Assembly (NCBI GenBank): GCA_032906705.1
Contig: JAJTZC010000010.1
Span: 1-35,341, forward strand
Reading direction: 5' to 3'
DNA: 35,341 nt
Source: DASPPF01 sp032906705
GTDB taxonomy: Archaea; Thermoproteota; Nitrososphaeria; Nitrososphaerales; Gagatemarchaeaceae
Below, one piece after another: positions 15,920 through 24,965 of the stretch. The notes under the pieces are model-generated. The model was not told the DNA's origin and searched no databases. It saw nothing but the letters and a program-made list of their open reading frames with translations. A program made the position numbers and the translations under genes. Position 1 is the first letter of the stretch. The number at the start of each line of letters is the position of its first letter.

Positions 15920-16446
15920 CTGGGTTTGTAGCTGCTCATGCCATCGCGCCAGCCCGCGTAGAGCATCGGTCTGTAGCGGATGAAGCGCCAGTATCCACGG
16001 AAGTCTGGCGAGGCGTATGCAGCCTCGACCTTCCCTACGAGGAGGACATGGTCGCCGAGCGTCTCCGTGCTGTATACCGAGCATTCCAGGGCGGCAACCG
16101 ATTCCGAGATGACCGGGGCGTCGACCTTCCTACCTTTCCTGGACGTCAGGCCCGCGCCCGCGAGCTTGTCCGAGCCCTGTTTGCCCCGTCGAGACGCCAA
16201 CAGCTCGACCGACCGGATGTGCTTCGCATCAAGCAGCGAGAGCGCGAAGGCCTTTGACGACGCGGCGAGCTTCAGCGTGAAGCTCCGCCTGGCGCAGGAG
16301 ACTCCGAACAGGGGCGGCTTTTCAGAGAGCTGGGCGTAGGAGATTACCGGCATTGCGGCCACGGTTCTTCCGGACCGGGCGGAGAGTATCGCCGGGACTC
16401 CGGGATAGAAGAGCCTGTGCACCAGCGCAGGGTCGACCTGCCTCAA
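15916..16446 (-). CDS. Flavin reductase-like FMN-binding protein
   Basis: The 176-residue protein has the split-barrel FMN-binding fold of flavoredoxin/flavin reductases: PAILSARSGRTVAAMPVISY, PPLFGVSCARRSFT, ALSLLDAKHIRSVELL, and a late LLVGKVEAAY. It may reduce or bind FMN, and so fits a flavin/F420 neighbourhood. The start is a TTG at 16446, with TATA-like CTTATCTAG (about 16470-16478) at leaderless distance. ATG codons only occur too far inside. Confidence 0.8.
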   Translation of the reverse strand: MRQVDPALVHRLFYPGVPAILSARSGRTVAAMPVISYAQLSEKPPLFGVSCARRSFTLKLAASSKAFALSLLDAKHIRSVELLASRRGKQGSDKLAGAGLTSRKGRKVDAPVISESVAALECSVYSTETLGDHVLLVGKVEAAYASPDFRGYWRFIRYRPMLYAGWRDGMSSYKPS

Positions 16447-16486
16447 TTCAATTGTTCCGACCGCGCGGAGCTAGATAAGGTCAAGG

Positions 16487-17128
16487 TCACTGGGAGATGC
16501 GAAAGTGCGCGATGGCTACGTCTCCCCATTCGTCGGCGGCGACCGCGGTGAAGACTCCTCCGCTCTGGTTCCGAGCGAGCTGCGCACTTCCGAGGGCAAA
16601 GGTCGTGGTCAGATTCCAATCCGAGAGGACGCCGTTCAGCCTCACGATGGCACTAGAGCCGCTGGGTTGCATCAGGAAGAGAGCGGGCCTGTCGCGCAGG
16701 ATCGGGCAGGCCAGAAGCGGGTTCGGCACACGGATTAGGGAGCCGCGTGTGTAGTTGTCTACAGTGAAGTATCCCGGCATTACGCCGACGCCCACTGGCC
16801 AGCCGTTCGTGCATATCCTTGTCCACAGGCCTTGAAGGCTCACCGGCCACTGGCTCGCCGCAGTGATGTTGCTTATTCCAGATGAAGTGTTGTTCAGCCA
16901 GGCGGTCACCGAGATTCCCTGCCCAGCTGCGAGCTGAGTGCCGTTCAGCCGCAAGTTGAGGCGGAACCCGTAGACCGAGTCCGAGTACCCGGTCTGGCTG
17001 AACTGTTCGTGCACTGGGTTCACGAGGGGCGGTATGAAGATGGTCGCGAAGACGGTCAGCACCATCGCAGCAATCACGACCACCATGTTCCGCACGCTGC
17101 GGCGGTACGCCTTCTCGTCTTCAGCCAT
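16487..17128 (-). CDS. Exported membrane-anchored protein of unknown function
   Basis: The 213-residue protein has a charged start, one membrane segment (about 14-34; VVVIAAMVLTVFATIFIPPL) and a long outside domain rich in Asn, Ser, Thr and small hydrophobic residues, with several N-glycosylation sequons (NNTSS, NLTTT, NQSGG). One cysteine pair (CTNGW, ACPIL) could form a disulfide. No family is recognised. ATG at 17128 with TATA-like CATTAAGAC some 30 bases upstream. Confidence 0.7.
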   Translation of the reverse strand: MAEDEKAYRRSVRNMVVVIAAMVLTVFATIFIPPLVNPVHEQFSQTGYSDSVYGFRLNLRLNGTQLAAGQGISVTAWLNNTSSGISNITAASQWPVSLQGLWTRICTNGWPVGVGVMPGYFTVDNYTRGSLIRVPNPLLACPILRDRPALFLMQPSGSSAIVRLNGVLSDWNLTTTFALGSAQLARNQSGGVFTAVAADEWGDVAIAHFRISQ

Positions 17129-17181
17129 GTGCCAGACGCCGCGCCTGCCCTGGTCTTAATGCTAAGCACGCGAACGCGAAT

Positions 17182-19587
17182 CTAGGAAGAGAGCAGAGTC
17201 CGGCGAAGCCTTGAGTAGACCTCGAGTCTCTCGAAGGTCCTTCGGAAGGTTATCTTGCCTTCATCGAAGCGCGGCCCCGAGATGAACGCGCGCACCTCCT
17301 CCTCGCTTCCGATCCCGCATCTTGGGAGGGCCCGGTCGAGGTAAAGGTAGAACTGCTGCGCACCCCCGTAGATCGCCTTGATAGCGTCATACCGCCGAGC
17401 TATCCATTCCCAAGTGACGCGCCTGGCGAGCGGGTTGGTGGCCGCACCCGCGATGGTGTACCCCGAGTCCGATCGGCTCACATCTCCGCTAATGGAAAGC
17501 TCGAGCGTCCGCTCTACGACCGAATGGTCCCTTGAGGCTGTTAGGGCGATGTATGCCTTGGCCCGGTCCTGCTCGCTTCCGTTCTTCAGCAGACGGACCA
17601 GTGGCTCGTATGCGGAGCTCCCGTTTACCATCGAGTAGGCTGTAGCCACTGCCGCCTTCAGGTCGGGCTCCACAGTGGCAAAGTCCGAGAATCGCGCCGC
17701 CAGTCTCCGTGCGTAGCCCTCGTCTACCCTCACCACGTAAGCCATGAGGCTCTCCCTGGCAGTCCCCATGTTCGGGTCTTCCCCTTCTCTCGGGGACACG
17801 CCGACGCGGTCGGCGGCGGGAACGAAGAACTCGTCGTAAGCCCTCCTGACCATTGGTGCCTCGTCGGCTATCGACCTGAGGATCGACAAGTGGTCGGTTG
17901 CGAGCTCGATCAGGAGCGCGTCGCTCGAGCGCCCGCAGAGTGACAGGAACCTGAAGTAGGTCTCCGGCTTCACAGTCCCCGACTGGAGGAAAAGAAAGAG
18001 GTCGGAAATCAGCCCGGCCTTGTCGTGGGCGTGCATGTTGTAGAAGCGCCGGGCAAGGGCGTCGTATGTCTCGTCGTCGTACAGCACGCTATAGAAGCCG
18101 GTCCTCCGCGGATTCACGAGCAGTCCGTCGGCCGAAGGCGCGTTGATGGTTGCTGTCGGGCTGTCGAAGAGGAACGAAGTGGACTTGCCTCCTGCTTGAA
18201 TTGTGAGCGGGATTGGCCAGGTCTCCCGCGATGCTCGGCCGCTCAGCTGGAACCGACTCTGGCTGAGCTTGATCTTGCCCCGGCCGGCGCGCACCTTCAC
18301 CACCGGGAAGCCACGTTTCGTTATCCACTGGGCCATCACCCTGGTCACGGGCCTGCCAGAGGCTCGAGCTATCGACCTCCAGAGGTCTTCGCCTCTCGCG
18401 TTGGAGTAGCTGAACCTGCGGAGGTAGGCGCTGACTCCCTTCCGGAAGGCCTCCTCCCCCACGTAGGACTCGACCATCCTGAGTATGGCAGCTCCCTTGC
18501 CGTAACTGATCGCGTCGAAGACCTGCTGGACCTCAGATACCGTCTCGACCTTCACCTGTATCGGGTGGGTGCTCGAGAGCGCGTCGGTGTTCATCGACGG
18601 GAACGTCTCGAACCTCAGGAAGTCCTTCCAGATGTCCCACTCGGGGTGGAACCTGTCGAGCATCCTGTGCTCCAGGAAGGCTGCGAAACTCTCGTTGAGC
18701 CAGAGGTCATCCCACCACTTCATGGTCACGAGGTCGCCGAACCACATGTGCGCGATCTCGTGCGTCTGTATGTAGGCGGCGTGCCGGAAGTCGTACAGGC
18801 TGGCGCCCTTCTCGAGTATGACGTAGGACTCCCTGGCGGCTATCGCCCCCCAATTCTCCATCGCCCCGGTGTGGTACTCTGGCAGGCCGACGAGGTGGAG
18901 CTTCTTGAGCGGGTACGGAATGCCGAAGTACCTTTCATAGTCCTGGAGTACGTGCGCGGACACGTCGAGGATGAAGCGGGCGTTCTGCGAAGTCCCCGGC
19001 CTGGAGGCAGAGATCACCTCGGTCTTCCCAGCTTTGACCTTCGATTCCTCGAACCTGCCTATGCCCATGAAGAAGAGGTAGGTCGACATCCTCGGGGAGG
19101 GGTCGAAGACGTGCTTGACCCTCCCATCCGCGGTGGGCTGGACGGAGACAGCGGTCGAGTTGGAGATCACCTTCAGGCCCGTCTCGGTCGTCACAGACAA
19201 GTTGAACACGGCCTTGCATGCAGGCTCGTCCTTGCAGGGGAAGACGGTCCTGGCCTCCGCCGGTTCTAGGTCCGTCACGAGCATGTAGTCGCCGTCGTAC
19301 TTTGACTTGTATAGGCCGAATATGGTCTCCTCAGCCACCTGTTTCGAGTAGTGGATCTCAACCTCAGATTCCTTCCTGGGAATCCTCGGAATCTTGAGCT
19401 TCCCCTTCTTCTTGTCGTACCTGGACCGCCATGGCTCGCCGTTGACCCTGACGGCCTGGATGTCTAGGCCAACCGCGTCCAGCAGCAGCGGGTCCTGGTA
19501 TCCCTTCAGGTGCAGGATTGCCACGCCGTTCATTCTCGCTTTCGCGAAGTCGACGTCAAATTTCAGGTCGTAGCTTGTTATCTCCAA
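17182..19587 (-). CDS. M1 family zinc aminopeptidase (tricorn interacting factor F2/F3 type)
   Basis: The protein of about 801 residues trims N-terminal residues from peptides, downstream of the proteasome. Exopeptidase motif GAMENWG at 241-247, zinc site HEIAH at 276-280 with the third ligand Glu299 (WLNESFA), then a long helical C-terminus. The start is TTG at 19587: the frame stays open further upstream, but that part is low-complexity Arg/Ser/Pro sequence and runs into the neighbouring gene. A TATA-like CCCTTATTTC (about 19623-19632) supports the internal start. Length matches the 780-800 residue archaeal family. Confidence 0.92.
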   Translation of the reverse strand: MEITSYDLKFDVDFAKARMNGVAILHLKGYQDPLLLDAVGLDIQAVRVNGEPWRSRYDKKKGKLKIPRIPRKESEVEIHYSKQVAEETIFGLYKSKYDGDYMLVTDLEPAEARTVFPCKDEPACKAVFNLSVTTETGLKVISNSTAVSVQPTADGRVKHVFDPSPRMSTYLFFMGIGRFEESKVKAGKTEVISASRPGTSQNARFILDVSAHVLQDYERYFGIPYPLKKLHLVGLPEYHTGAMENWGAIAARESYVILEKGASLYDFRHAAYIQTHEIAHMWFGDLVTMKWWDDLWLNESFAAFLEHRMLDRFHPEWDIWKDFLRFETFPSMNTDALSSTHPIQVKVETVSEVQQVFDAISYGKGAAILRMVESYVGEEAFRKGVSAYLRRFSYSNARGEDLWRSIARASGRPVTRVMAQWITKRGFPVVKVRAGRGKIKLSQSRFQLSGRASRETWPIPLTIQAGGKSTSFLFDSPTATINAPSADGLLVNPRRTGFYSVLYDDETYDALARRFYNMHAHDKAGLISDLFLFLQSGTVKPETYFRFLSLCGRSSDALLIELATDHLSILRSIADEAPMVRRAYDEFFVPAADRVGVSPREGEDPNMGTARESLMAYVVRVDEGYARRLAARFSDFATVEPDLKAAVATAYSMVNGSSAYEPLVRLLKNGSEQDRAKAYIALTASRDHSVVERTLELSISGDVSRSDSGYTIAGAATNPLARRVTWEWIARRYDAIKAIYGGAQQFYLYLDRALPRCGIGSEEEVRAFISGPRFDEGKITFRRTFERLEVYSRLRRTLLSS

Positions 19588-19837
19588 GGGAAATCGCCGG
19601 TTTGAGAGCCGCTTGCGATGGCCGAAATAAGGGTAGGGGCGCGAAGCACCCCCGGGACAGCCCCTGCGATGGACGTTTGGAGTGCGCGATGAGGTCGAGG
19701 GTGGGGGTAATTTTGAAGGATTGAGCGACAAACATGCGATTCTTGCAGGTGCCGGAGCTTGACCGCGAGTCGTGGATAGAGAGCGGGTGGCGCTTGCTGA
19801 GATCGCTGTCGAGATAGGGCGAAGAATCTCTGAAGAT
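19588..19837. other. Intergenic stretch of 250 bases
   Basis: It holds the likely promoter of the M1 peptidase (TATA-like at about 19623-19632) and otherwise nothing I can assign. A 27-codon plus-strand reading frame from ATG 19734 is too short and unsupported to call. Confidence 0.5.
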
Positions 19838-19839
19838 TC
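19824..19839 (-). terminator. Small stem-loop at the 3' end of the coiled-coil gene
   Basis: GAATCT (19824-19829) and AGATTC (19834-19839) form a perfect 6-base stem with a CTGA loop, overlapping the TGA of the gene ending at 19838. There is no strong T-run after it on the minus strand, so a terminator or RNA-stability role is only possible. Confidence 0.3.
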
Positions 19840-20890
19840 AGACGGTTTCAGGTGTGGACGAAGCCGCTTGCTGCTGGGTTGGGAAGAGCGGTGAGGGCAC
19901 CTGCGCTGGAGTATCAGTGCCGGGCGTTTCCTCGGTCGCCTCATTCTGAGTGGCGCTTATCTCGGCCAGCTGGGCCTGGACCTCGGTGATCTCGGATGAT
20001 GGTTCAGCTGACTCGGATTCCGCCGTCGCTTCAAACTGAGGTTCCGGCTCTGAGAATTCGGTCGAAGTCGGCTCGTTGATGTCGCCGAAGGGTTCGATGC
20101 CAGTCTCGATAGCTGAAGTCTCTTCAGTCGTCTCTGACTGGGCTGTTGATTCCGACTCTGCGTTCCGGGATCCGCCCGTGACTTCCTCCGCGAGTGACAC
20201 CACCTTGGAGACCAGCTCGTCGTAGACTGCCTGTGGCACGTGCTCCGCCAGCCTGGCCTCGAGCTCTTTCGCCCTTGCCTCGCTGGATTCGAGCTGTGCC
20301 CTCGGCACCATGGATGCGAACGTGCTCTCCAGGTCCTCACATTTCTGCTTCAGAGTTGCGTACTCTGAACCTGGAACCATGAGATTCAGCTGGCGGGAGA
20401 GCTCCTCGCTCCTCTGCTTGAGCATCCCGTACTCCCCTGCGGACACCATAGAGTCTGCCTGGCGCCTGACGTCCTCATAACGCCGGCCGAGCGACTCATA
20501 CTCAGCCTTGCTGACCATCGCCCTGCACTGCTCTTCGAGCTCCCTCACCCTGCCTAGGGTCTGACTGTGGACTGAAGCAGGAACTGCCCCTTGCGACATC
20601 TTGAACGAGAGGCTCTCAATGGCCCTGTTTAGGGCACCGGTGGATTTGCCCTGTGTCGTGATTGTGTCTGAGATTGCTCCCAGCTGCTTCCCGAACGAGT
20701 TGAACTTCTGAAGGTCTGCTTTCGTCCTGTCAAGCTCCTTCTCCAGGCCGTCTACCTGTTTCTCGAGCTTGGTCACCGCGTCGTGGTGCTCCTTCTTGGG
20801 GACTGTCTGGCGAAGCTGCGCCTCTAGCGTCTTGTACCTCAATGCGAGCTTCCTGTACTCGCTCATCGAAACCTCGGATTTCTTGTCCAT
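19838..20890 (-). CDS. Coiled-coil protein with 23-residue repeats and acidic tail
   Basis: The 350-residue soluble protein is built from a repeated unit of exactly 23 residues, V-(P/S)-x3-Y-x2-L-...-L-E-x2-L..., starting at residues 7, 30, 103, 126, 149, 172, 195 and 218, with a 50-residue helical insert at 53-102. Residues 236-350 are a Glu/Ser/Thr-rich, probably disordered tail. No signal peptide or membrane segment is seen. I recognise no family; a structural or scaffold role is a guess. ATG at 20890. Confidence 0.75.
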   Translation of the reverse strand: MDKKSEVSMSEYRKLALRYKTLEAQLRQTVPKKEHHDAVTKLEKQVDGLEKELDRTKADLQKFNSFGKQLGAISDTITTQGKSTGALNRAIESLSFKMSQGAVPASVHSQTLGRVRELEEQCRAMVSKAEYESLGRRYEDVRRQADSMVSAGEYGMLKQRSEELSRQLNLMVPGSEYATLKQKCEDLESTFASMVPRAQLESSEARAKELEARLAEHVPQAVYDELVSKVVSLAEEVTGGSRNAESESTAQSETTEETSAIETGIEPFGDINEPTSTEFSEPEPQFEATAESESAEPSSEITEVQAQLAEISATQNEATEETPGTDTPAQVPSPLFPTQQQAASSTPETV

Positions 20891-21000
20891 ATCGCGTCAC
20901 CGTATCACCCGCTTGGATGTGCCAATATTACGCCAAGTCAATATCAGTTCACACTTGAATAAACAAACCGAGTCACGAATCAGTTCGCAGCTTCGACACG

Positions 21001-21501
21001 TTAGGGCAGGTCCGCTGCCGACAGGAAAAAGACGAAGCCCACCAGGACGAGCAGCTCTCCTGTGTTTGCCGCGTTGAGGAGGTCTAGCCTGGCAGCAAAG
21101 AATGGAAGATCGATGAACTGCCTGCCCATCACCAGAACGGCGTTCATCACGTCCTGTCTCAGCCACAGCCCGGCTGTGACGGAGGCGAATCCCGCTAGGG
21201 ATACGATTACTCTACCGGTGGTGAGGCTCCCGCTCCTCCACGGTGTCACCTTCCGTAGGACGAAGCCAATGTACGCAAGCCAGATGAGGGAGTAAGCTGC
21301 GTCATGGTAGGACCAAACATCGATGGGAAGGGGGTAGAAGGGCAGGTTGACATAGTTCCTTCCAAGGGCGACGACCGCGTTCATAGTCTGGTACAGGGCC
21401 CACGCGCCGATGACTAGACCAGCAAGCAACAGGAGGACGACAAAGGTGTTGGCGACGAGCTTGCGCCCTCGCCCTGTGAGCAGCCCTTGCCCGGTTGACA
21501 T
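21001..21501 (-). CDS. Four-helix membrane protein with internal duplication, unknown function
   Basis: The 166-residue protein has about four hydrophobic helices. Two halves are related: MNAVVALGRNYVNLPF (40-55) and MNAVLVMGRQFIDLPF (119-134), each followed by one hydrophobic helix and preceded by another, with an offset of 79 residues. The frame is open further upstream, but that extension lies inside the phosphatase gene and is low-complexity; the ATG at 21501 is the natural start. Function unknown; the duplicated MGR/LPF loop may bind a cofactor or lipid. Confidence 0.75.
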   Translation of the reverse strand: MSTGQGLLTGRGRKLVANTFVVLLLLAGLVIGAWALYQTMNAVVALGRNYVNLPFYPLPIDVWSYHDAAYSLIWLAYIGFVLRKVTPWRSGSLTTGRVIVSLAGFASVTAGLWLRQDVMNAVLVMGRQFIDLPFFAARLDLLNAANTGELLVLVGFVFFLSAADLP

Positions 21502-21526
21502 TGATGCTTCAGAAAGTGGTTCAGCC

Positions 21527-22177
21527 TTAAGCCTTGGGTGACGCGGACACGCGTTCCTTCGCGAGCTGCTCCTTTGCAAAGTCCACGATTCCGCGGAGGT
21601 CTCTGACGTTGACCTGCTTGTCCGCGCGCTTCCTAACGACCTCCTGGGCATTGAACGCAACCTTGAGGTCAACGAAGTCGAAGAGGTCAATGTCGTTCGC
21701 TCCGTCAACGACTGCCATCTTCCTCATCCCCCTGAACATGTCGCCGAATGCCGTCTTGATTATCTGGCCTTTGTTGACATTGACCAGCAACCCGTAGCCT
21801 ACCAGCTTGCCGTCATGGAAGACAAGCTCGTTGGAGAACACGTGGTCCAGGCCAAGTTCGCTCTTCACCCTGTTGGTCAGGAGGGAGAACCCGCCGCTGA
21901 CGCCGACCATCAGGCATCCCATCCTCTTGAGGTTCTCAGCCATCTCGATAGCCCCCTTCATCATGGGGAGCGCGTTTGCGACACGCATGCACTGCTGGTG
22001 GGTCACCCCCTTGACCAGGTCAATCCTCCTCGCGAGCCCGTGCTCCCAGCTTATCTCGCCCCTTATGCCCTTCATTGTGATGTCCCTGACTTCTTCCTCT
22101 TTGCCGACCAGCCTGGCCAGCTCGGGCAGGAACTCCCCGTCGACAAGGACGCCTTCGACATCAAAGATTGCTATCAT
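21527..22177 (-). CDS. HAD-family phosphatase, SerB-like
   Basis: The 216-residue protein has the HAD motifs: IFDVEGVLVDGEF (motif I), VGVSGGFSLLTNRV (motif II), the Lys of NVNKGQ, and VVDGANDIDLF (motif III/IV). The arrangement and the cap region match phosphoserine phosphatase. One oddity: motif I is DxE (Asp6, Glu8), not the usual DxD, so the general acid would be a glutamate; this variant may alter activity or substrate. ATG at 22177. The 171 bases upstream hold a weak TATA-like TGTTTATCAG. Confidence 0.75.
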   Translation of the reverse strand: MIAIFDVEGVLVDGEFLPELARLVGKEEEVRDITMKGIRGEISWEHGLARRIDLVKGVTHQQCMRVANALPMMKGAIEMAENLKRMGCLMVGVSGGFSLLTNRVKSELGLDHVFSNELVFHDGKLVGYGLLVNVNKGQIIKTAFGDMFRGMRKMAVVDGANDIDLFDFVDLKVAFNAQEVVRKRADKQVNVRDLRGIVDFAKEQLAKERVSASPKA

Positions 22178-22348
22178 ACTGAATCACCCCGGAAGGGCAG
22201 GTTCCCCGTTGGGGCTGATAAACAGAGCAGTGGGATGGCCCGCGTAGGAAATCTCGTTTTCCGAACGTGGATTCGCGACGGGCTGAGGGCGCGGTGTTAA
22301 CCCCTTCTTGGCTGGTGCCCACGTGAATGGGAATCGTGGGTCGAGTCC

Positions 22349-23200
22349 CTAGTTGAACTCCTTCCTTTCGAAGAGGAGGAGTCCCAACACTGCGGTGACG
22401 ATGAAATAGCCGGCGATGATGGCCAGGCCAGCGGGGATTGTGACGTTGTACGACGTCAGCCCACGGGTGCCGGGCGGGCCGAAGACGGTCGTAGAAACAT
22501 GCGGCGGGTATGGGACCTGGAGAACGTTCCCGATTATTTCGGAGCCGTAGGTCAGAATGAACCACGGCTCGATCTTGACGAGCCCAGCCACAAGGGTCTG
22601 AACCAGTGTGAAGACGAACAAGAAGAGAATCGCGGTGACGAGGATTGAGTAGGACGTGCTCTTGAACAAGGAGCTGAAGAAGAAGGTGAACCCCAGGACC
22701 GCTATCAGGTAAAACCAGGCGAAGCCCACGGACTCAACGAACTGGTAGGGGACGCTCGGGCCGAAGTAGAATGTTTCGTTGGCAATAGTGATAGTAGCGA
22801 AGATTATCAGGATGATGGTAGACGCGATAAACGCGGCCAGCCACTTGCCGACATAGACCGACGACCTTCTGATCGGATTCGGGAGGGAATAGTAGCCCGT
22901 CCGGTTCTGGAACTCGCCCGAAATTGCGTCACCTCCGAAGAAGATCCCAGAAAGGATAACGACGAAGGTCGCCGACATGCCCCACCAGCCTCCGTAGAAT
23001 CCGAGGACCGTGGAGATGAAGTTCTCCGGCCTGTAGTACCCCACCAGCGCCGTCAGAAGTCCGCTAATGAGGAGGGCGATTAGTAGGAGGATGAAGAAAC
23101 GCCTTGACCTGAAGTAGTCGAGGAAAGTATACTTCGTGATGATGGCCAGTTGTCTGGCGCTTCCAGGAACGGTGTTGGCCGGAGGAGAGGGGGAGACCAT
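22349..23200 (-). CDS. ABC-2 type exporter permease
   Basis: The 283-residue membrane protein has about six helices: FFILLLIALLISGLLTALVG, GMSATFVVILSGIFFGGDAI, AAFIASTIILIIFATITIA and others. The GDAISGEFQNRTGYYSLPNP sequence after helix 2 is typical of ABC-2 permeases of the NatB/YhaP-like type. It follows its ATPase gene by seven bases. Substrate unknown. Confidence 0.85.
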   Translation of the reverse strand: MVSPSPPANTVPGSARQLAIITKYTFLDYFRSRRFFILLLIALLISGLLTALVGYYRPENFISTVLGFYGGWWGMSATFVVILSGIFFGGDAISGEFQNRTGYYSLPNPIRRSSVYVGKWLAAFIASTIILIIFATITIANETFYFGPSVPYQFVESVGFAWFYLIAVLGFTFFFSSLFKSTSYSILVTAILFLFVFTLVQTLVAGLVKIEPWFILTYGSEIIGNVLQVPYPPHVSTTVFGPPGTRGLTSYNVTIPAGLAIIAGYFIVTAVLGLLLFERKEFN

Positions 23201-23207
23201 CTGCGCT

Positions 23208-24152
23208 TCACAGGGTCTCCTTGATGAGGCTCAGGTAGACGTCCTCCAACTGGGTGGCGGCGGGCCTGAAGCTTACCACCCCTATGTTCATCCTGACCAG
23301 GTCGGCTAAGATCCTCTCATGGACGTTGGGACCACCCGCAAACCTGATCTTCAGCGCCCTTGAATCGACCCGCTCAGCAGACAAGAGTCCTGGCACACTT
23401 GATATGACGTTGGCGAGTTTGCTCTCATCGATCGGCCTGCCTAGGCCGACTTCGACCGCATTCTCGCCTCCCGAGAACTTTGCATTGACATTCTGCAGAG
23501 TGTCGTATGCCAGAAGCTTCCCATGATCGATGATTGCAATCTCGTCGCAGAGGTCCGAGACTTCACTGAGCAGATGGGAGCTCATGAAGATGAGCCTGTC
23601 CTTTGATTTCAGCGATCTCACGATCTCCCTGACCTCGATCATCCCGCGCGGGTCGAGGCCCGTTGTGGGCTCATCAAGCAGGAGGATTCTCGGGTCGCTG
23701 AGCAGGGCTGATGCTATGTCAACGCGCTGCTTCATTCCCTTCGAGAATTTCCCGACCCTCTTGTCTGTCCATTCGTTCATTCTGACATCGGCCAGGGAGT
23801 CCTCAACCCTCTTGGCGCGTTCGTCGTGCGGGACGCCGCGAATCTCCGCGACCATGCTGAGCGCTTCCCTCGGAGTCAGGGACGGATAGATTTCAGGAGT
23901 CTCGACCAGAGTGCCGACCGAGGCGAGGGCTTCCTTCTTGTGAGTGTGCACGTCATGCCCGTTGATGAGGGCCTTTCCCGAGGAGGGCCGGATGAGGTCG
24001 GTCAGAAGCTTCAGTGTGGTCGTCTTCCCGGCGCCGTTTGGACCGAGGAAGCCGACTATCTTCGCCCCTTCGATCTTCAGATTGAGGTCGGAGAGGGCCG
24101 AGAAGGATCCATAAGTCTTCGTCAGACCGATGGCTTCTATTGACTGTTCCAT
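23208..24152 (-). CDS. ABC exporter ATPase
   Basis: The 314-residue ATPase has Walker A GPNGAGKTT (about 37-45), the signature FSKGMKQRVDIA, and Walker B ILLLDEPTTGLDP. After residue 220 comes the small regulatory domain common to CcmA/NatA-type exporters. It pairs with the permease downstream. A second, separate ATPase/permease pair lies upstream on the same strand. Confidence 0.9.
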   Translation of the reverse strand: MEQSIEAIGLTKTYGSFSALSDLNLKIEGAKIVGFLGPNGAGKTTTLKLLTDLIRPSSGKALINGHDVHTHKKEALASVGTLVETPEIYPSLTPREALSMVAEIRGVPHDERAKRVEDSLADVRMNEWTDKRVGKFSKGMKQRVDIASALLSDPRILLLDEPTTGLDPRGMIEVREIVRSLKSKDRLIFMSSHLLSEVSDLCDEIAIIDHGKLLAYDTLQNVNAKFSGGENAVEVGLGRPIDESKLANVISSVPGLLSAERVDSRALKIRFAGGPNVHERILADLVRMNIGVVSFRPAATQLEDVYLSLIKETL

Positions 24153-24195
24153 TCTGATTACCCTGTCCAGGCACTCTACGGCGAGTAGGTGAAGG

Positions 24196-24963
24196 TCAGC
24201 TTATGACCTTCCTGAACTGGTACAGCGTTAAGCCGATCGTGACTATGCCGATTGCGCCCACAACGGCGTAGGCAGAGAGTATCGTATTCCATGTGTATCC
24301 CGTGAGCATAAGCACTCTGACAGCGTCAACAGTGTAACTGATGGGGTTGAACTTCGAAACGGTCTGCATCCAGGTAGGCATGAAGGACAACGGCGTCAAA
24401 GCGGTGCTGATGAAGAGCAACGGGAACGTGAGGAAGCCGCCGATGCCGAAGACCGTCTCGGCGCTCTTGGTCCTCAGGCCGATGGCTAGCGAGATGCCTG
24501 ACCATGCGAGGCCGAAGAATGCGATTGTCGCAATCATCAGGACGACGCCGGGAAGGCCAGTGGCCACGGTCGCCCCCAGAAGCAAGGCAAGGACGAGTAT
24601 GATGACAGACTGTACGACAACTCTGAACATGTCCGTCGTAATCCTCCCCAGCAGGATTGCCGACCTGCTCACCGGGGTGACGAGCATCTTCTGCAGGTTG
24701 CCAGTTGTCAGGTCGTCGACCATCGAAGTGCCAGACTGCAGGGCGCTGCTGAAGGCGTTCTGCAGAAGGATGCCGGCGATGGCGAACTGCAGGTAGCTGC
24801 TTGCTGGAAAACCTGGGAGTTGCGAGAACTTCGAGAAGAGCTGGGTGAAGAGCAGAAGGAATATGACGGGCTGGAGCAGCGAGAAGAAGAGAAGTATGGG
24901 GTTCCTGATTAACTTCTTCAGCGACCTGACGAAGAGGTAACTGACGTCGAAGAGTATTGGCAT
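24196..24963 (-). CDS. ABC-2 type exporter permease (DrrB-like)
   Basis: The 255-residue protein has about six helices (NPILLFFSLLQPVIFLLLF, VVVQSVIILVLALLLGATVA, VVLMIATIAFFGLAWSGISL and more) and the ABC-2 features GTSMVDDLTTGNLQKMLVTP and PLLFISTALTPLSFMPTWMQ. This is the DrrB/NodJ-type permease. The ATG at 24963 was chosen because GAGGAG lies seven bases upstream; a further ATG at 24984 would overlap the ATPase gene. The two genes are coupled: the ATPase stop lies two bases before this start. Confidence 0.87.
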   Translation of the reverse strand: MPILFDVSYLFVRSLKKLIRNPILLFFSLLQPVIFLLLFTQLFSKFSQLPGFPASSYLQFAIAGILLQNAFSSALQSGTSMVDDLTTGNLQKMLVTPVSRSAILLGRITTDMFRVVVQSVIILVLALLLGATVATGLPGVVLMIATIAFFGLAWSGISLAIGLRTKSAETVFGIGGFLTFPLLFISTALTPLSFMPTWMQTVSKFNPISYTVDAVRVLMLTGYTWNTILSAYAVVGAIGIVTIGLTLYQFRKVIS

Positions 24964-24965
24964 AT

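Noticed and set aside
18025..19269. Long open frame of 414 codons on the plus strand opposite the M1 peptidase gene
   Set aside because: It is the antisense shadow of a strongly conserved gene, with compositionally biased His/Arg/Gly/Val/Leu sequence and no recognisable domain.
19734..19817. 27-codon plus-strand open frame
   Set aside because: No ribosome site or promoter in a convincing place and no recognisable peptide feature.
19588..19944. N-terminal extension of the M1 peptidase frame by about 119 codons
   Set aside because: Arg/Ser/Pro low complexity, runs into the coiled-coil gene, and the family begins near the TTG at 19587.
21502..21708. N-terminal extension of the duplicated membrane protein
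   Set aside because: Lies within the phosphatase gene in another frame and is Ser/Thr/Arg-rich; ATG 21501 fits better.
22178..22348. Possible small RNA or attachment site between the phosphatase and exporter genes
   Set aside because: No tRNA-like end, no clear repeats and only a weak TATA-like element; nothing supports a feature.
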